DNA of 5,146 nt from Leptofilum sp050292445 (GTDB lineage Bacteria > Chloroflexota > Anaerolineae > Promineifilales > Promineifilaceae), in the NCBI GenBank assembly GCA_050292445.1, contig JBNKLQ010000371.1:1-5146 (forward strand), given 5' to 3'. The notes under the pieces are model-generated. The model made no database searches. It had not been told where the DNA came from and saw only the letters and a list, made by a program, of their open reading frames with translations. Every line of letters begins with the position of its first letter. The first letter of the stretch is position 1. The translations under genes and the position numbers were made by a program. This document shows positions 5,048-5,146 of the stretch, piece after piece.

Positions 5048-5146
5048 GCTCGTAAATTTTGAAAGAACTGCTGCAACAAAGCCGCCGCTTCCTCTTCCAG
5101 TATGCCGCTGGTGATGCTGACGCGATGGTTAAATTGTGTTTCATCC
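5035..5146 (-). CDS. tadA: TadA-like tRNA-specific adenosine deaminase, C-terminal end (runs off right edge)
   Basis: I read 37 codons from the right edge to a TAA at 5037-5035: DETQFNHRVSITSGILEEEA, then A-A-L-L-Q-Q-F-F-Q-N-L-R-A-S-R-Q. The pattern F-N-H-R-V-x-I-T-S-G-I-L-E-E-E-x-A-x-L-L-x-x-F-F is the characteristic end of TadA, the zinc enzyme that deaminates the wobble adenosine to inosine in tRNA-Arg(ACG). The catalytic H-A-E and P-C-x-x-C motifs would lie outside the window, so the call rests on the tail only. Another deaminase of the same superfamily is possible but less likely. The final residues (S-R-Q and stop) are encoded by the CAGTA-type repeat. A tRNA-modifying gene beside a tRNA gene is plausible but need not be functional linkage. 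Confidence 0.72.
   Translation of the reverse strand, partial: DETQFNHRVSITSGILEEEAAALLQQFFQNLRASRQ

Overview
The window looks like chromosomal DNA from an uncultured environmental bacterium of middling GC content. Family content (DUF1684, DUF3267, double-Nudix proteins), intergenic runs of degenerate short repeats and a frequent CGGCCG-type palindrome make Chloroflexota (Anaerolineae-like) my best guess. There is no marker gene to prove it. All recognisable genes lie on the minus strand, so the region reads from the right edge to the left.

Layout in transcription order: the C-terminal end of a TadA-like tRNA adenosine deaminase (cut by the right edge); a degenerate CAGTA-type repeat; a tRNA-Ser(CGA) gene; a strong intrinsic terminator; then a compact gene run. 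The run is a membrane-anchored DsbA/BdbD-like thiol oxidoreductase, a DUF1684 protein, a tandem double-Nudix hydrolase with two intact Nudix boxes, and a DUF3267 membrane zincin-like protein. Gaps are 14, 21 and 1 nt, so these four are probably one operon. After 148 bp holding a TTTGCG-type inverted repeat comes a second double-Nudix paralogue. Its first box is intact but its second has lost every catalytic glutamate. A 363-bp gap follows, with a decamer-built inverted repeat, and then the N-terminal 173 residues of a TPR-like protein that runs off the left edge.

How the genes may work together is inference only. Nudix enzymes hydrolyse nucleoside diphosphate-linked substrates, and the membrane protease-like protein is translationally coupled to one of them. 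The DsbA-like protein acts outside the membrane, so the operon may be a stress or housekeeping cluster rather than one pathway. No classical mobile element, CRISPR array or defence gene is visible.

The most striking signal is not a gene. The palindrome ACGGCCGT occurs nine times and its core CGGCCG thirteen times, nearly always inside genes and in all three reading frames, much as the HIP1 palindrome does in cyanobacteria. Three different degenerate intergenic repeats mark the gene boundaries.
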